This document shows, piece after piece, positions 1 through 6,838 of a stretch of 9,625 nt of DNA (its first letter is position 1; every line of letters starts with the position of its first letter). Origin of the DNA: Burkholderia gladioli (GTDB taxonomy: Bacteria; Pseudomonadota; Gammaproteobacteria; Burkholderiales; Burkholderiaceae); assembly GCA_009914575.1 (NCBI GenBank), contig WNEB01000049.1, forward strand, positions 1-9,625, read 5' to 3'. The position numbers and the translations under genes were made by a program. Under the pieces are notes generated by a model. The model searched no databases, was not told where the DNA came from, and worked only from the letters and a program-made list of their open reading frames with translations.

Positions 1-148
1 ACGGGCTCGGGGGCCAGGCGGCGCAAGGCTTTGCCTGGCCCGAGCCCTCAAGCGTGCTCGTAGATTTCTCCGCATCAAGGGTTCGCTGCGCCGGGCTTCG
101 CCCGCCCTTGACCCGGAAAAATCCACCCACTCGAAATTCAAGAGAGGC
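1..148. mobile_element. MITE-like element, copy 1 (right part only)
   Basis: This stretch matches 8888-9043 almost base for base. The differences I can see are a G/A-run difference near position 8, one C/T change near 115, and the absence here of a 9-bp duplication present in the other copy. It ends at 148 with the same 25-bp terminal repeat, and the sequence switches at once to ettA coding sequence. The left part lies outside the window. If the left end has the usual 8-bp duplication, the duplicated target would be GGCGAAGT (149-156). No protein of its own is recognisable, although one frame is open from position 3 straight into ettA. Confidence 0.85.
124..148. repeat. Right terminal inverted repeat of MITE copy 1
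   Basis: The 25 bp are identical to 9019-9043 and form an imperfect inverted repeat (22 of 25) with the left end of copy 2 at 8771-8795. The outermost bases on this side read GAGAGGC. The repeat marks the exact junction with ettA. Confidence 0.85.
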
Positions 149-963
149 GGCGAAGTCGAAGGCGCGTATCGCCCGCTTCGAGGAACTGAGCAGCCAGGAA
201 TACCAGAAGCGCAACGAAACGCAGGAAATCTTCATCCCGGTCGGCGAGCGGCTCGGCAATGAAGTGATCGAGTTCAAGAACGTCAGCAAGGCCTATGGCG
301 ATCGCCTGCTGATCGACGACTTGAGCTTCAATATCCCGACCGGCGCGATCGTCGGCATCATCGGCCCGAACGGCGCCGGCAAGTCGACGCTGTTCCGCAT
401 GCTGACGGGCAAGGAAACGCCGGATTCGGGCGAAATCGTGCACGGCCCGACCGTCAAGCTCGCCTACGTCGACCAGAGCCGCGACGCGCTGGCCGGCGAC
501 AAGACCGTGTTCGAGGAAATCTCGGGCGGCGCCGACGTGCTGACGGTGGGCCGCTTCGAAACACCGTCGCGCGCCTACCTCGGCCGCTTCAACTTCAAGG
601 GCGGCGACCAGCAGAAGATCGTCGGCAACCTGTCGGGCGACGAGCGCGGCCGTCTGCATCTGGCCAAGACGCTGATCGCGGGCGGCAACGTACTGCTGCT
701 GGACGAACCGTCGAACGACCTCGACGTGGAAACGCTGCGTGCGCTGGAAGACGCGCTGCTCGAATTCGCCGGCTCGGTGATGGTGATCTCGCACGATCGC
801 TGGTTCCTCGACCGGATCGCGACGCACATCCTCGCGTTCGAAGGCGAATCGCAGGTGACGTTCTTCGACGGCAACTATCAGGAATACGAAGCCGACAAGC
901 GCGCGCCTCGGCGAGGAAGCCGCCAAGCCGAAGCGGATCCGCTTCAAGCCGATCAGCCGTTGA
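149..963 (+). pseudogene. ettA: EttA-type ABC-F ATPase, C-terminal half, disrupted
   Basis: EttA is an ABC-F translation factor of about 555 residues with two ATPase domains; it binds the ribosomal E site and gates elongation according to energy state (family knowledge). What remains starts in the linker between the domains ([13 protein letters not shown]) and covers the whole second ABC domain: Walker [10 protein letters not shown] (positions 366-392), signature LSGDERGR (631-654), Walker [12 protein letters not shown] (697-729) and switch His in ISHDRWF (787-807). Three lesions are visible. The N-terminal half is cut off by the MITE at 148. The signature has Asp where LSGGE is expected. A frameshift at about 900-907 puts the usual tail ([18 protein letters not shown], stop at 961-963) out of frame, so the present frame runs to a TAA at 972-974. 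Identity is clear by motif order and sequence; function is probably lost. Confidence 0.85.
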
Positions 964-995
964 TCGCGATGTAAGCCGCCGCGTGCGGCGCAAGC

Positions 996-1025
996 AAAAA
1001 AGCGGGCGTCATGCCCGCTTTTTTT
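996..1025. terminator. Bidirectional rho-independent terminator
   Basis: A run of six A's leads into AGCGGGC (1001-1007), loop GTCAT, then GCCCGCT (1013-1019) followed by T's to 1025. The stem has a U-tract on both strands. It lies between the end of ettA and the convergent HAD gene (stop at 1061), so it can end transcription from both sides. Confidence 0.9.
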
Positions 1026-1060
1026 CATCTGCGGTCCGGTTCAAGCCGGTTCAAGCCCGT

Positions 1061-1684
1061 TCAGGCCGGCAAGCCCAGCTCGCGCAGGCGCGCTTCGGTC
1101 GATGCCGCGCCCGTGTGGTGGATGCCGTGCCAGCCGAGCGCGGTCGCGGCGACCGCGTTGTGCGGATTGTCGTCGATGAACGCGAGTTCCGCGGGCGCGA
1201 TGCCGGGCAACTGCGCCGCGATCCGCGCGAACATCTCGCGATAGATCGCCGGATCGGGCTTGGCCAGCCCCACGCGGCCCGACACCACCACGTCGCGAAA
1301 ACGCCGCAGCACAGGATAGCGTTCCCACGCATACGGGAAGGTTTCGGCGGACCAGTTGGTCAGCCCGAACAGCGGCGCGCCGACCGCCTCCAGCCGCTCG
1401 ACGAGCGCCACGCCGTCGTCGAACGCCCCCGCGATCATCTCGGGCCAGCGCGCGTAGAACGCCTCGATCAGCGCGGCGTGCTCGGGAAACGCGGCCGCCT
1501 TCTCGACCGTGCCTTCCGCGATCGTCTGGCCGGCGTCCTGCCGGACCACCCAATCCATTCCGCAGACTTCGGTCAGGAAACGCCGCCGCTCGGCCGGATC
1601 GGCGATCAGTTGCCGATACAGATAATCGGGGCTCCAGTCGATCAGCACGCCGCCGAAATCGAACACCACCGCCCGGATCGTCAT
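1061..1684 (-). CDS. HAD-superfamily hydrolase (DxG variant)
   Basis: Predicted 207-residue cytoplasmic phosphatase-like hydrolase. HAD motifs appear in order: motif I VVFDFGGVL with nucleophile Asp9, motif II LTN with Thr109, motif III Lys142 in GLAKPD, and motif IV FIDDNPHN with Asp171-Asp172. Residues between motifs I and II fit the helical cap of subfamily I. Where most HAD phosphatases have a second Asp two residues after the nucleophile, this one has Gly11, as in YihX-like and epoxide-hydrolase-like members; the substrate cannot be read from sequence. I chose MTIRAVVFD as the start because motif I normally lies within about ten residues of the N-terminus; a longer start at 1738 would run into the upstream gene. 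It follows the peptidase gene by 13 bp and is probably the last gene of that operon. Confidence 0.85.
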   Translation of the reverse strand: MTIRAVVFDFGGVLIDWSPDYLYRQLIADPAERRRFLTEVCGMDWVVRQDAGQTIAEGTVEKAAAFPEHAALIEAFYARWPEMIAGAFDDGVALVERLEAVGAPLFGLTNWSAETFPYAWERYPVLRRFRDVVVSGRVGLAKPDPAIYREMFARIAAQLPGIAPAELAFIDDNPHNAVAATALGWHGIHHTGAASTEARLRELGLPA

Positions 1685-1697
1685 GACGGGCGCGGCC

Positions 1698-3512
1698 TCA
1701 GAGCGGCTCGGTGCGCGCGTCGAGCCACGCGCGGGCATCGCCCGTCACGAGCGGGCCGACGCGTTCGCGCACCGTTGCGTGATAGGCGTCGAGCCAGGCG
1801 CGCTCGCCGGCGTCGAGCAGGTCGGCCACGATGCAGCGCGTGTCGATCGGGCACAGCGTCAGCGTCTCGAAATCGAGGAAATCGCCGAACTCGGTCTGCC
1901 CGGCCGCGCGGTTCACGACCAGGTTCTCGATGCGCACGCCCCACTGGCCCGGGCGATACACGCCGGGCTCGTTCGAGGTGATCATGCCCTCCTCCATCGC
2001 CGTGTGCGGATCGGCGGCGGCGTAGTGCGAGATCACCTGCGGGCCTTCGTGCACGTTCAGGAAGTAGCCGACGCCATGGCCGGTGCCGTGGCCGTAATCG
2101 AGCCCGGCCGCCCACATCGGCGCGCGCGCGATCGCATCGAGCATCGGCGAGCGGATGCCGCGCGGGAAGGTGGCCCGCGACAGCGCGATCATCGCCTTCA
2201 GCACGATTGTGAAATCGCGGCGCTGCGCCTCGCTCGGCGTGCCCACCGGCACCACGCGCGTGATGTCGGTGGTGCCGCCGACGAACTGGCCGCCCGAATC
2301 GATCAGCAGCAGGCCATCGCCTTCGATCGTGGCGTGCGATTCGGGCGTCGCGCGGTAATGCGGCATCGCGCCGTTCGCGTTGAAGCCGGCGATCGTCGCG
2401 AAGCTCGGCGAGACGAAGCCGGGCCGGCGCGCGCGGGCGGCCGTCAGTTGCTCGTCGATCGTCAGTTCGGTGAGGGTTTCGCGGCCGAGCGCGGCCTCGA
2501 ACCAGGCGAAGAATTCGGCCAGCGCCGCGCCGTCCTGCGCCATCGTCGCGCGCACGTGCTCGATTTCGGTCGGCGTCTTGCGCGATTTCGCGAACGTCGA
2601 CGGGTTGACGGCCTCGACGCGGCGCACCGCTTCGGGCACCGCCTCTAGCGTGCCGAACGTCACGCGGCGCGGATCGATCAGCAGCGCGCTGCCAGCCGGC
2701 AGCGCGGCGAGCGCCGCAGCAGCCTCGGCGTACGGGCGCACCGTCACGCCGTCGGCGGCGAGTGCGTCGCGCAGCGCGGCGTCGAGCTTGCCGTCCACCA
2801 CGAACAGCGTGGCCGCGTCCGCGCCGATCAGCGCGTGGGCGACGAACACCGGGTTGTAATTGACGTCGGCACCGCGCAGGTTGAACAGCCAGGCGATGTC
2901 GTCGAGCGTCGAGATCAGGTGCACGTTCGCGCCGCTCGCGCGTATTGCCTCGCGCACCTGCGCGAGCTTGTCCGCGCGGCGCGTATGCGCGTGCGGCGCG
3001 ACGTGCTCGAACACCGGCTCGACGGGCAGCGCCGGTCGTTCTGGCCAGATCGCGTCGAGCAGGTCGAGATCGGTGCGCAGCGCGGTGCCGCGTGCGGCCA
3101 GCGCAGCCGACAGCGCGCGCGCCGCGCCGACGCCGAGCACCGCGCCATCCACGCCCACCGTCGCGCCGGTCGGCACGTGCTCGACCAGCCATTCGAAGTG
3201 CGGCTGGGTTTGCTGGCCGCCCGTCATCTTCATCAGTTCGATGCCGGTGCCGGCCAGTTCGGCGGCGGCCTGCACCCAGTAGCGGCTGTCGACCCACAGC
3301 CCGGCGAACTCGGGCGTCACGACCAGCGTGCCGACCGAGCCGTTGAAGCCCGACAGCCAGCGGCTCGCCTGCCAGTGCTCGGGAAGATATTCGGACAGAT
3401 GGGGATCCGCGGACGGGACGAGGCAGGCAGCCACGCCTTCGCGCGCCATCGCGCCGCGCAGCAGGGTGATGCGGGCAGGAACGGGGGACAGGTCGGGATG
3501 ACGGGCGTTCAT
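1698..3512 (-). CDS. Xaa-Pro aminopeptidase (aminopeptidase P, M24B)
   Basis: Metallopeptidase of 604 residues that removes an N-terminal residue before proline. The length and three-part plan (two creatinase-like N-terminal domains, then a pita-bread catalytic domain from about residue 315) resemble the long cytosolic aminopeptidase P (human XPNPEP1 type), not the roughly 440-residue E. coli PepP. All five dinuclear metal ligands are present: Asp405 and Asp416 (IDSGG to TTDIT), His479 (GHGTGHG), Glu515 (SNEPG) and Glu529 (VRIEN). His385 (MPHYRA) and His488 (NVHEGP) match the proton-shuttle and substrate histidines by spacing. I chose MNARHPDL as the start because the open frame upstream of it overlaps the preceding small gene and has no family similarity. 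That gene's stop is 20 bp upstream, so the two are probably cotranscribed. No signal peptide is visible. Confidence 0.93.
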   Translation of the reverse strand: MNARHPDLSPVPARITLLRGAMAREGVAACLVPSADPHLSEYLPEHWQASRWLSGFNGSVGTLVVTPEFAGLWVDSRYWVQAAAELAGTGIELMKMTGGQQTQPHFEWLVEHVPTGATVGVDGAVLGVGAARALSAALAARGTALRTDLDLLDAIWPERPALPVEPVFEHVAPHAHTRRADKLAQVREAIRASGANVHLISTLDDIAWLFNLRGADVNYNPVFVAHALIGADAATLFVVDGKLDAALRDALAADGVTVRPYAEAAAALAALPAGSALLIDPRRVTFGTLEAVPEAVRRVEAVNPSTFAKSRKTPTEIEHVRATMAQDGAALAEFFAWFEAALGRETLTELTIDEQLTAARARRPGFVSPSFATIAGFNANGAMPHYRATPESHATIEGDGLLLIDSGGQFVGGTTDITRVVPVGTPSEAQRRDFTIVLKAMIALSRATFPRGIRSPMLDAIARAPMWAAGLDYGHGTGHGVGYFLNVHEGPQVISHYAAADPHTAMEEGMITSNEPGVYRPGQWGVRIENLVVNRAAGQTEFGDFLDFETLTLCPIDTRCIVADLLDAGERAWLDAYHATVRERVGPLVTGDARAWLDARTEPL

Positions 3513-3532
3513 GGTGAATTCCAGTGAGAAGG

Positions 3533-3784
3533 TCAGCGGCGCGCCAGCGCGCCGGTGGTCAGGGAAACGGCAACGAGCGCGGCCAGGGCGCAGACGGGCC
3601 ATTCGAGCGTGCCGCCGTCGTAGAACAGGCCAGTGAGATTGCCGGCGAGCTTGGCGAGAACCGCGCCGGCCAGGCCGACAGCGAGGGCCGCGCGCAGGCC
3701 GCGCCGCGCGACGCGCGCCGGATGCAGCCACCAGCCCAGCCCGCCCACGGCAAGCCCCAGTACGACAATGCCCAACCCGTTCAT
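3533..3784 (-). CDS. Small three-helix membrane protein, unknown function
   Basis: An 83-residue hydrophobic protein with likely membrane segments at residues 2-20, 31-53 and 62-80. Between the first two lies a basic stretch (HPARVARRGLR), which by the positive-inside rule puts that loop in the cytoplasm. GWWLHP and the segment KLAGNLTGLFYDG followed by EWPVC look like constrained motifs, so I take it as real. It has a loose resemblance to small YeaQ/YmgE-type membrane proteins, but I would not assign it to that family. It is the first gene of the minus-strand operon: its stop lies 20 bp before the aminopeptidase start, and a TATAAT box lies about 100 bp upstream of its ATG. AGGCGCGGG directly before the ATG is a possible but poor ribosome site. 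Confidence 0.7.
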   Translation of the reverse strand: MNGLGIVVLGLAVGGLGWWLHPARVARRGLRAALAVGLAGAVLAKLAGNLTGLFYDGGTLEWPVCALAALVAVSLTTGALARR

Positions 3785-3799
3785 CCCGCGCCTGTGTGT

Positions 3800-3840
3800 C
3801 GTTTCGCATCGCCGATGCGACGCCCGGCCCGAACGAAACG
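3800..3840 (-). promoter_or_regulatory. Nested inverted repeats in the leader of the membrane protein-peptidase operon
   Basis: TCGCATC (3804-3810) and GATGCGA (3814-3820) form a perfect 7-bp stem with a 3-base loop. CGTTTCG (3800-3806) and CGAAACG (3834-3840) form a second, partly competing 7-bp inverted repeat. Both lie between the predicted transcription start (about 3876) and the ATG at 3784. No riboswitch class is recognisable. Confidence 0.4.
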
Positions 3841-3882
3841 CCAGCCGCCGCGCGGCCGGCTTCGGCGGTCTCCGGTGAGGGA

Positions 3883-3911
3883 ATTATAAGAGTGCGACTG
3901 CCCGCAGGCTT
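3883..3911 (-). promoter_or_regulatory. Candidate sigma-70 promoter for the leftward operon
   Basis: On the minus strand a perfect TATAAT occurs (plus-strand 3883-3888) in a GC-rich setting. The -35 position 17 bp upstream reads AAGCCT, a poor match, so the call rests on the -10 box and its position about 100 bp ahead of the first gene. Confidence 0.45.
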
Positions 3912-4264
3912 GCCCCCGGGCGTCGGTCGAGTGTAAGGGGTCGATCAATCGCAACGCAAGCCGACAGAAGTGCCGGACCAGCCACGCCCGTCGGCCACCA
4001 TCGACGCGTCATATGCGCGCACGAATGCCTACTATCTTGAAAAAGGACGGGAAATTGCGCGCCGGACGGTTGCCAACGGGCCGATTCGGGCGCATCGTAC
4101 CGCCGATATTTGCACGCGCCTTGCTGCGACCTGGCGTCGCGCATCCCCACGGCAAGCCGGGTTTTGACGGCGAACGCGGCGCGCAACCGGCGGCCGACGC
4201 CCGATTCGACCCCGCCAGCAGCGCCGCGCGACGGGGATCGCGCCGGTTCGTCACGGTTCGGTGT

Positions 4265-4276
4265 GTGCCGCGGCAC
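4265..4276. repeat. 12-bp perfect palindrome upstream of the hemA promoter
   Basis: GTGCCGCGGCAC is its own reverse complement and ends 30 bp before the -35 box of the hemA promoter. It could be a regulator site, but palindromes of this composition also arise by chance in GC-rich DNA. Confidence 0.25.
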
Positions 4277-4306
4277 CCGGGCGAGGCCCGCCCGGCGGCG
4301 CTGCCA

Positions 4307-4333
4307 GTGACAAAATCGGCAAGACGCTATAAT
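4307..4333 (+). promoter_or_regulatory. Candidate sigma-70 promoter of hemA
   Basis: GTGACA (4307-4312, five of six to TTGACA) and a perfect TATAAT (4328-4333) are separated by 15 bp, slightly short of the ideal 17. The -10 box is 26 bp before the hemA ATG, giving a leader of only about 20 bases. Confidence 0.6.
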
Positions 4334-4359
4334 GCGCACCTAAACGATAGCCCCCGGAT

Positions 4360-5646
4360 ATGCAGCTCCTCACGATCGGAATCAATCATCACACTGCGCC
4401 CGTCGCCCTGCGCGAACGCGTAGCGTTTCCGCTCGAACAGATCCAGGCTGCACTGTCCACGCTCACCGGCGTCTTCATGCGGCGTCAGGCGCCGAACGCG
4501 CCCGAAGCCGCGATTCTCTCCACCTGCAACCGCACCGAACTGTACTGCGCCACCGACGACCGCGCGGCGCGCGACGCCGCCGTGCGCTGGCTCGCCGAAT
4601 TCCACGGCATCGCGCCCGACGAACTCGCACCGCACGTCTATTCGCTGCCGCAATCGGAAGCGGTGCGCCATGCGTTCCGCGTCGCGTCGGGCCTCGACTC
4701 GATGGTGCTCGGCGAAACGCAGATCGTCGGCCAGATGAAGAACGCGGTGCGCACGGCCTCCGAGGCCGGCGCTCTCGGTACCTATCTGAACCAGTTGTTC
4801 CAGCACACCTTCGCGGTGGCCAAGGAAGTGCGCACCACCACCGAGATCGGCGCGCAGTCGGTTTCGATGGCCGCCGCCGCCGTGCGGCTCGCGCAGCGCA
4901 TCTTCGAAAGCATTGCCGATCAGAAGGTGCTGTTCATCGGCGCCGGCGAAATGATCGAGCTGTGCGCCACGCACTTCGCCGCGCAGGCGCCGCGCGAGCT
5001 GGTCATCACGAACCGCACCGCCGAGCGCGGCGCGAAACTGGCCGAGCGCTTCGGCGGTCGCGCGATGCCGCTCTCCGAGCTGCCCACGCGCATGCACGAG
5101 TTCGACATCATCGTGTCCTGCACGGTCTCCACGCTGCCGATCATCGGCCTCGGCGCGGTCGAGCGCGCGGTGAAGGCGCGCCGCCACCGGCCGATCTTCA
5201 TGGTCGATCTGGCCGTGCCGCGCGACATCGAGCCGGAAGTCGGCGAACTGAAGGACGTGTTCCTCTACACCGTCGACGATCTCGGCGCGATCGTGCGCGA
5301 AGGCAACGCCTCGCGCCAGGCCGCCGTCGCGCAGGCCGAGGCGATCATCGAAACGCGCGTGCAGAACTTCATGCAGTGGCTCGATTCGCGTAGCGTCGTG
5401 CCGATCATCCGCCACATGCACACCCAGGCCGATGCGCTGCGCCGCGCCGAAGTCGAACGCGCGCAGAAGATGCTCGCGCGCGGCGACGATCCGGCCGCCG
5501 TGCTCGACGCGCTGTCGCAGGCGCTGACCAACAAGCTGATCCACGGCCCCACCTCGGCGCTGAACCGCACGAGCGGCGCCGAGCGCGAGCAGCTGATCGA
5601 CCTGATGCGCGGCTTCCACGCGCACGGCCCCCGCACCGAGCGTTAG
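4360..5646 (+). CDS. hemA: Glutamyl-tRNA reductase
   Basis: Reduces glutamyl-tRNA(Glu) with NADPH to glutamate-1-semialdehyde, the first committed step of tetrapyrrole (heme, siroheme) synthesis by the C5 pathway, in the cytoplasm. The 428-residue product is full length for the family. It begins [14 protein letters not shown] as usual. The catalytic cysteine is Cys56 in [10 protein letters not shown]; the substrate-side motif is [13 protein letters not shown] (110-122); the NADPH-binding glycine motif is FIGAGEM (192-198); the C-terminal dimerisation helices follow from about residue 315. The ribosome site is weak (CCCCCGGAT just before the ATG), but the start fits the family exactly. It is first in a rightward gene series; hemA upstream of prfA and prmC is a gene order known from many proteobacteria. 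Confidence 0.97.
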   Translation: MQLLTIGINHHTAPVALRERVAFPLEQIQAALSTLTGVFMRRQAPNAPEAAILSTCNRTELYCATDDRAARDAAVRWLAEFHGIAPDELAPHVYSLPQSEAVRHAFRVASGLDSMVLGETQIVGQMKNAVRTASEAGALGTYLNQLFQHTFAVAKEVRTTTEIGAQSVSMAAAAVRLAQRIFESIADQKVLFIGAGEMIELCATHFAAQAPRELVITNRTAERGAKLAERFGGRAMPLSELPTRMHEFDIIVSCTVSTLPIIGLGAVERAVKARRHRPIFMVDLAVPRDIEPEVGELKDVFLYTVDDLGAIVREGNASRQAAVAQAEAIIETRVQNFMQWLDSRSVVPIIRHMHTQADALRRAEVERAQKMLARGDDPAAVLDALSQALTNKLIHGPTSALNRTSGAEREQLIDLMRGFHAHGPRTER

Positions 5647-5713
5647 CGCCGCCCCCGCGCGCATCGCGGTCGCCCGCCGGCCGCTCTCCCTCTTTCCCTT
5701 TCGATTCCTGCCC

Positions 5714-5727
5714 GGGAGCTTCGCTCC
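5714..5727 (+). promoter_or_regulatory. Hairpin holding the only purine-rich site before prfA
   Basis: GGAGC (5715-5719), loop TTC, then GCTCC (5723-5727) form a perfect 5-bp stem ending 5 bases before the prfA ATG. GGGAG (5714-5718) is the only good Shine-Dalgarno-like sequence in the 86-bp gap and would be paired in this stem. Its distance to the ATG is 14 bases when unfolded, longer than normal. Confidence 0.35.
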
Positions 5728-5732
5728 ACATC

Positions 5733-6815
5733 ATGAAAACGAGCATGCAAAGCAAGCTCGACCAGCTCACCAACCGGCTGGCCGAACTGAACGAATTGCT
5801 GAGCCGCGAAAACGTCACGGCCGATCTCGACCAATACCGCAAGCTCACGCGCGAACATGCCGAAATCGGTCCGGTGGTCGAGCAATACGCGCAATGGCGG
5901 CTCGCGCGCGGGGACGAAGCAACCGCGCAGGAACTGCTGACCGACGTCTCTATGCGCGATTTCGCCGAGGAGGAGATCCGCGACGCGCGCGAACGCATGG
6001 CGCAGCTCGAAGCCGATCTGCAGAAAATGCTGCTGCCGAAGGATCCGAACGACGAGCGCAACATCTTCCTCGAAATCCGCGCCGGCACGGGCGGCGACGA
6101 ATCGGCGCTGTTCGCGGGCGACCTGCTGCGCATGTACCTGCGCTTCGCGGAACGCCAGCGCTGGCAGGTCGAGATGATGTCGGAGAGCCCGTCCGATCTC
6201 GGCGGCTACAAGGAAGTGATCGTGCGGATCGCGGGCCAGGGCGCCTATTCGCGCCTGAAGTTCGAATCGGGCGGCCACCGCGTGCAGCGCGTGCCGGCCA
6301 CCGAAACGCAAGGCCGCATTCACACCTCGGCCTGCACCGTCGCGGTGATGCCCGAAGCCGACGAGATCGCCGAGGTCGAGATCAACCCGACCGACCTGCG
6401 CATCGACACGTTCCGCGCATCCGGCGCGGGCGGCCAGCACATCAACAAGACCGATTCGGCCGTGCGCGTCACGCACCTGCCGACCGGCATCGTGGTGGAG
6501 TGCCAGGACGATCGCTCGCAGCACAAGAACAAGGAGCGCGCGCTGAAGGTGCTGGCCGCGCGCATCAAGGACAAGCAGTATCATGAGCAGCACGCGAAGG
6601 AAGCGGCCACGCGCAAGAGCCTGATCGGCTCGGGCGACCGCTCGGAACGGATTCGCACCTACAACTTCCCGCAGGGCCGGATGACCGATCACCGCATCAA
6701 CCTGACGCTCTACAAGCTCGAAGCGCTGATGGACGGCGATCTGTACGAGATGATCGCCACGCTCGTCAGCGAGCATCAGGCCGAACTGCTGGCCTCGCTC
6801 GGCGAAACCGACTGA
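5733..6815 (+). CDS. prfA: Peptide chain release factor 1 (RF1)
   Basis: Class I release factor that reads UAA and UAG and triggers peptidyl-tRNA hydrolysis on the ribosome. The 360 residues equal the E. coli length. The codon-recognition tripeptide is PAT (188-190; PVT/PxT class, specific to RF1) and the catalytic GGQ is at 233-235 in the block [16 protein letters not shown]. The N-terminal helical domain covers about residues 1-100, and the [11 protein letters not shown] segment (114-124) is typical. I keep the ATG at 5733 (MKTSMQ) because it gives the usual family length; a second ATG at 5745 is possible. It starts 86 bp after hemA and ends 23 bp before prmC, whose product methylates Gln235. 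Confidence 0.97.
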   Translation: MKTSMQSKLDQLTNRLAELNELLSRENVTADLDQYRKLTREHAEIGPVVEQYAQWRLARGDEATAQELLTDVSMRDFAEEEIRDARERMAQLEADLQKMLLPKDPNDERNIFLEIRAGTGGDESALFAGDLLRMYLRFAERQRWQVEMMSESPSDLGGYKEVIVRIAGQGAYSRLKFESGGHRVQRVPATETQGRIHTSACTVAVMPEADEIAEVEINPTDLRIDTFRASGAGGQHINKTDSAVRVTHLPTGIVVECQDDRSQHKNKERALKVLAARIKDKQYHEQHAKEAATRKSLIGSGDRSERIRTYNFPQGRMTDHRINLTLYKLEALMDGDLYEMIATLVSEHQAELLASLGETD

Positions 6816-6838
6816 CGCGCATCGTCCGCCGCCCTGCC

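Larger units (their letters stand above)
3785..4359. other. Divergent intergenic region with no supported gene
   Basis: This 575-bp gap separates the leftward peptidase operon from rightward hemA. Open frames exist on both strands, but their translations are arginine/proline/alanine-rich, match nothing I recognise and one runs over the hemA start, so I take them as chance. What I can support is a leftward promoter near 3883-3911 with a structured leader, a rightward promoter at 4307-4333, and a 12-bp perfect palindrome at 4265-4276. The stretch from about 3960 to 4120 is richer in A/T than its surroundings and otherwise unexplained. Confidence 0.6.

Noticed and set aside
138..1028. Long minus-strand open frame opposite ettA
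   Set aside because: Arginine/valine-rich translation typical of the antisense of a GC-rich gene; ettA motifs on the plus strand explain the region.
1681..3297. 538-codon minus-strand open frame inside the aminopeptidase gene
   Set aside because: Same strand, other frame; extremely arginine/alanine-rich with no motifs, while the overlapping frame has all aminopeptidase P metal ligands.
4013..4423. 136-codon open frame in the intergenic region before hemA
   Set aside because: It runs over the hemA promoter and start, has low-complexity composition and no recognisable family.
4327..5664. 445-codon minus-strand open frame covering hemA
   Set aside because: A shadow of hemA: composition rich in Arg, His, Asp and Val with no domain signature.
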